Virus record (IMG/VR): IMGVR_UViG_3300010151_000043
Coordinates: 1 to 38,215 of that record
DNA from: a virus
Reading direction: 5' to 3' (one strand)
Length of the DNA: 38,215 nucleotides
Shown here piece by piece: positions 36,986-38,215 of this stretch. The translations under genes and the position numbers were made by a program. Position 1 is the stretch's first letter. Every line of letters starts with the position of its first letter. The notes under the pieces are model-generated. The model had not been told where the DNA came from and did no database searches. It saw nothing but the letters and a program-made list of their open reading frames with translations.

Positions 36986-37110
36986 GGTCTTTGTCTCTAG
37001 ACACTACCTTTAGTCCCCCCTCCTTTCCCCCCTTACAGTGGGTAGTTTTCCTCCCCCCGTGGTTGGAGTCAAGGGGGGTTTATTCTTTCGTTGTTGTGTA
37101 AGGTGTTTTC

Positions 37111-37428
37111 ATGCCTGGACCTCTTATCCCTGGCGTGGGTCCTTTTTCTGCTTCTGACTTCCTTCGTTTCCTGGGGAAGACTTCTCCTCGGTACATGGGT
37201 CGAGATTTGGGAGTTGAGCAGTCTTACTCGCGCCCGCGTGCTCTTCCTATGGATGAGCCGTATTCTTACGACCAGCTTTTGGAGCAGATGAAGACTCTGC
37301 CTGTTCGGGTGGAGGGCGATCCAAGAAGCCCCTCCGTCATAGCCAACATCCCCCTGTCTGAAGGACTTCAACTCCTCCTTGAGGGGAGAGAAGGCCGAGG
37401 GATGGGGACTCTGACCGGGAAGTTCTGA
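37111..37428 (+). CDS. hypothetical protein, first gene of the right structural operon
   Basis: 105 residues. MPGPLIPGVGPFSASDFLRF and MDEPYSYDQLLEQMKTLPVR, then VIANIPLSEGLQLLLEGREG. Pro/Gly-rich N-terminus and a helical end. The plus strand here switches from the regulatory region to coupled genes: the stop TGA shares bases with the ATG of the next gene (TGATG). AAGGTG stands 6 nt before the start. No family recognised. Confidence 0.65.
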   Translation: MPGPLIPGVGPFSASDFLRFLGKTSPRYMGRDLGVEQSYSRPRALPMDEPYSYDQLLEQMKTLPVRVEGDPRSPSVIANIPLSEGLQLLLEGREGRGMGTLTGKF

Positions 37429-38215
37429 TGCCTGATGGTCCTCTTTATCCGTCACCTCTCGAGTTGGGGCGTCAGCGTCTCCTGGACCGTGAGTTGGGTG
37501 GTTGGTCCCAGACTCCTGGTGTTGGTGTGGACTGGAACCCCCTCCCTCCTGCGCCTATTCTCGAGGAGAGGCCCCAACGCCTGTCTGACATCTTCTTGGA
37601 GGGAGCTCAGAGGGGTTCTATGGGAGCGACCGTGGGTGGGGCTGGAACCAGGGCCCTTCCCGAGTACGGGAATTGGGTCGAGGAGTTCGAGAGTCGTCCT
37701 CTTGTCTTCCGTGGTCTTCCTGGTGATCAAGGGAGGCCTGTGAAGGACCCCCTGGGGATGGCGCCGGGGAAGACCGCGGCTTTTGGGTCTGTAAACCCCC
37801 TCGTCGCGGCTTCTTACGCGGGGGCGTCTCCGGGCTCTGACCTCTACCCACTGAGGCTCAATGTGGCCCCGGGGAATCTTTCGGAGTATCCGTGGAGGGA
37901 GATACCCACCCACGCTCCAGGCCAAGTCTTCCCGACTATTCCCAATGCCGATGCGGCAATGAAGACCCCGGAATGGTTCAAGGCAACCTACGGAGACCTT
38001 GGTCCCAGGGAGTCCCTGGTTGCGACGGGGGTTATAGACCCGGGTCAGCATTTCGGTCTCAATACGACCTACCCGTCACTGCCCGCACGCTACCATGGCC
38101 GACGCGGGCCGGGACGGCTCGCCGGCAGTGTCACCGGCCTGTCGAAAGCAGACGAGTACGCATGGGGGGCGGGGAAGGGGATGGCCTCGCTGGCGGGAGA
38201 GCCGATGGTCTACGG
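37428..38215 (+). CDS. virion-type protein with ADP-ribosyltransferase-like N-terminal domain (3' truncated)
   Basis: Starts at ATG 37428 (TGATG coupling) and stays open for 262 codons to the window end, so the product is longer. It has a Pro-rich start, then PLVFRGLPGDQGRPVKDPLG and KTAAFGSVNPLVAASYAGAS with a hydrophobic LYPLRLNVAPGNLSEYP strand. The VFRG...(A)FxS...VAxxYA...LRLNV order resembles ART-fold domains found in large phage polyvalent proteins (Arg and Ser landmarks present; the catalytic Glu cannot be assigned). The region after ~200 (LPARYHGRRGPGRL) begins another segment. The family is a moderate-confidence inference. The open frame itself is certain. Confidence 0.6.
   Translation, partial: MPDGPLYPSPLELGRQRLLDRELGGWSQTPGVGVDWNPLPPAPILEERPQRLSDIFLEGAQRGSMGATVGGAGTRALPEYGNWVEEFESRPLVFRGLPGDQGRPVKDPLGMAPGKTAAFGSVNPLVAASYAGASPGSDLYPLRLNVAPGNLSEYPWREIPTHAPGQVFPTIPNADAAMKTPEWFKATYGDLGPRESLVATGVIDPGQHFGLNTTYPSLPARYHGRRGPGRLAGSVTGLSKADEYAWGAGKGMASLAGEPMVY

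Overview
The window is a GC-rich fragment of a tailed double-stranded DNA phage (or a closely related prophage/MAG-derived phage). The evidence is virion and DNA-ejection proteins, an endolysin with small membrane proteins beside it, and a phage replication/recombination set. There is also a large block of very small, tightly packed accessory genes with overlapping start and stop codons. No integrase, terminase, portal, major capsid or RNA polymerase gene is visible. Both window ends cut through plus-strand genes, so structural genes continue outside on both sides. No long tape-measure or tail-tube genes appear, and the very large internal proteins suggest a podovirus-like particle, but this is inference. 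The host is unknown. One virion-side protein carries DDDDSAG repeats of a kind I associate with Myxococcota/deltaproteobacterial proteins, which is only a weak clue.

Layout. (1) 1-14.5 kb, plus strand: a late region with three ejection/internal virion candidates. The last of these is a 2075-residue membrane-interacting giant. Small virion surface/decoration candidates follow (two of them paralogous), then a lysis segment (membrane protein, peptidoglycan-binding/N-acetylmuramidase endolysin, several one-helix proteins) and a 42-residue Lys/Arg-rich peptide. (2) 14.5-18.1 kb, minus strand: a recombination operon (RuvC-like resolvase, ssDNA-binding protein with an SSB-type acidic tail, Sak4-like RecA-fold ATPase, Cas4/RecB-like nuclease with Fe-S cysteines). 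It fires from a divergent promoter pair at 18.16-18.22 kb. (3) 18.2-20.7 kb, plus strand: an HTH regulator, a replisome-organiser-like protein and a DnaB helicase. (4) 20.8-24.1 kb, minus strand: a DNA-modification cassette with an HTH protein, a C5-cytosine methyltransferase, an unlisted 54-residue zinc ribbon, a DpdA-like DNA-guanine transglycosylase, a metal-binding cupin and QueC (preQ0 synthase). This points to 7-deazaguanine in the phage DNA in addition to 5-methylcytosine. (5) 24.1-33.2 kb, minus strand: more than 20 small genes, nearly all preceded by an almost invariant long Shine-Dalgarno leader. Read in frame, that leader also encodes EGEE/EGEK-type C-terminal tails on the upstream proteins. 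(6) 33.2-37.1 kb: regulatory/RNA-rich DNA. It holds ten good copies and one decayed copy of a TTACCA-N4-TGGTAA palindrome (one outlier at 30.85 kb), a tRNA-like gene with a greatly enlarged anticodon region, a pair of 17-bp inverted repeats flanked by the palindromes, a second repeat family (CGCGCGGCTGTA) and a few genes. (7) 37.1 kb to the end, plus strand: the start of another structural operon. Its second gene, cut by the window end, appears to carry an ADP-ribosyltransferase-like domain.

The most unusual parts are the modification cassette with its extra zinc-ribbon and cupin genes, the palindrome family confined to one end of the early region, the RBS-encoded protein tails, and the tRNA-like RNA at 33.45-33.65 kb. 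All functional calls rest on reading the sequence by eye. No database search or folding program was run.
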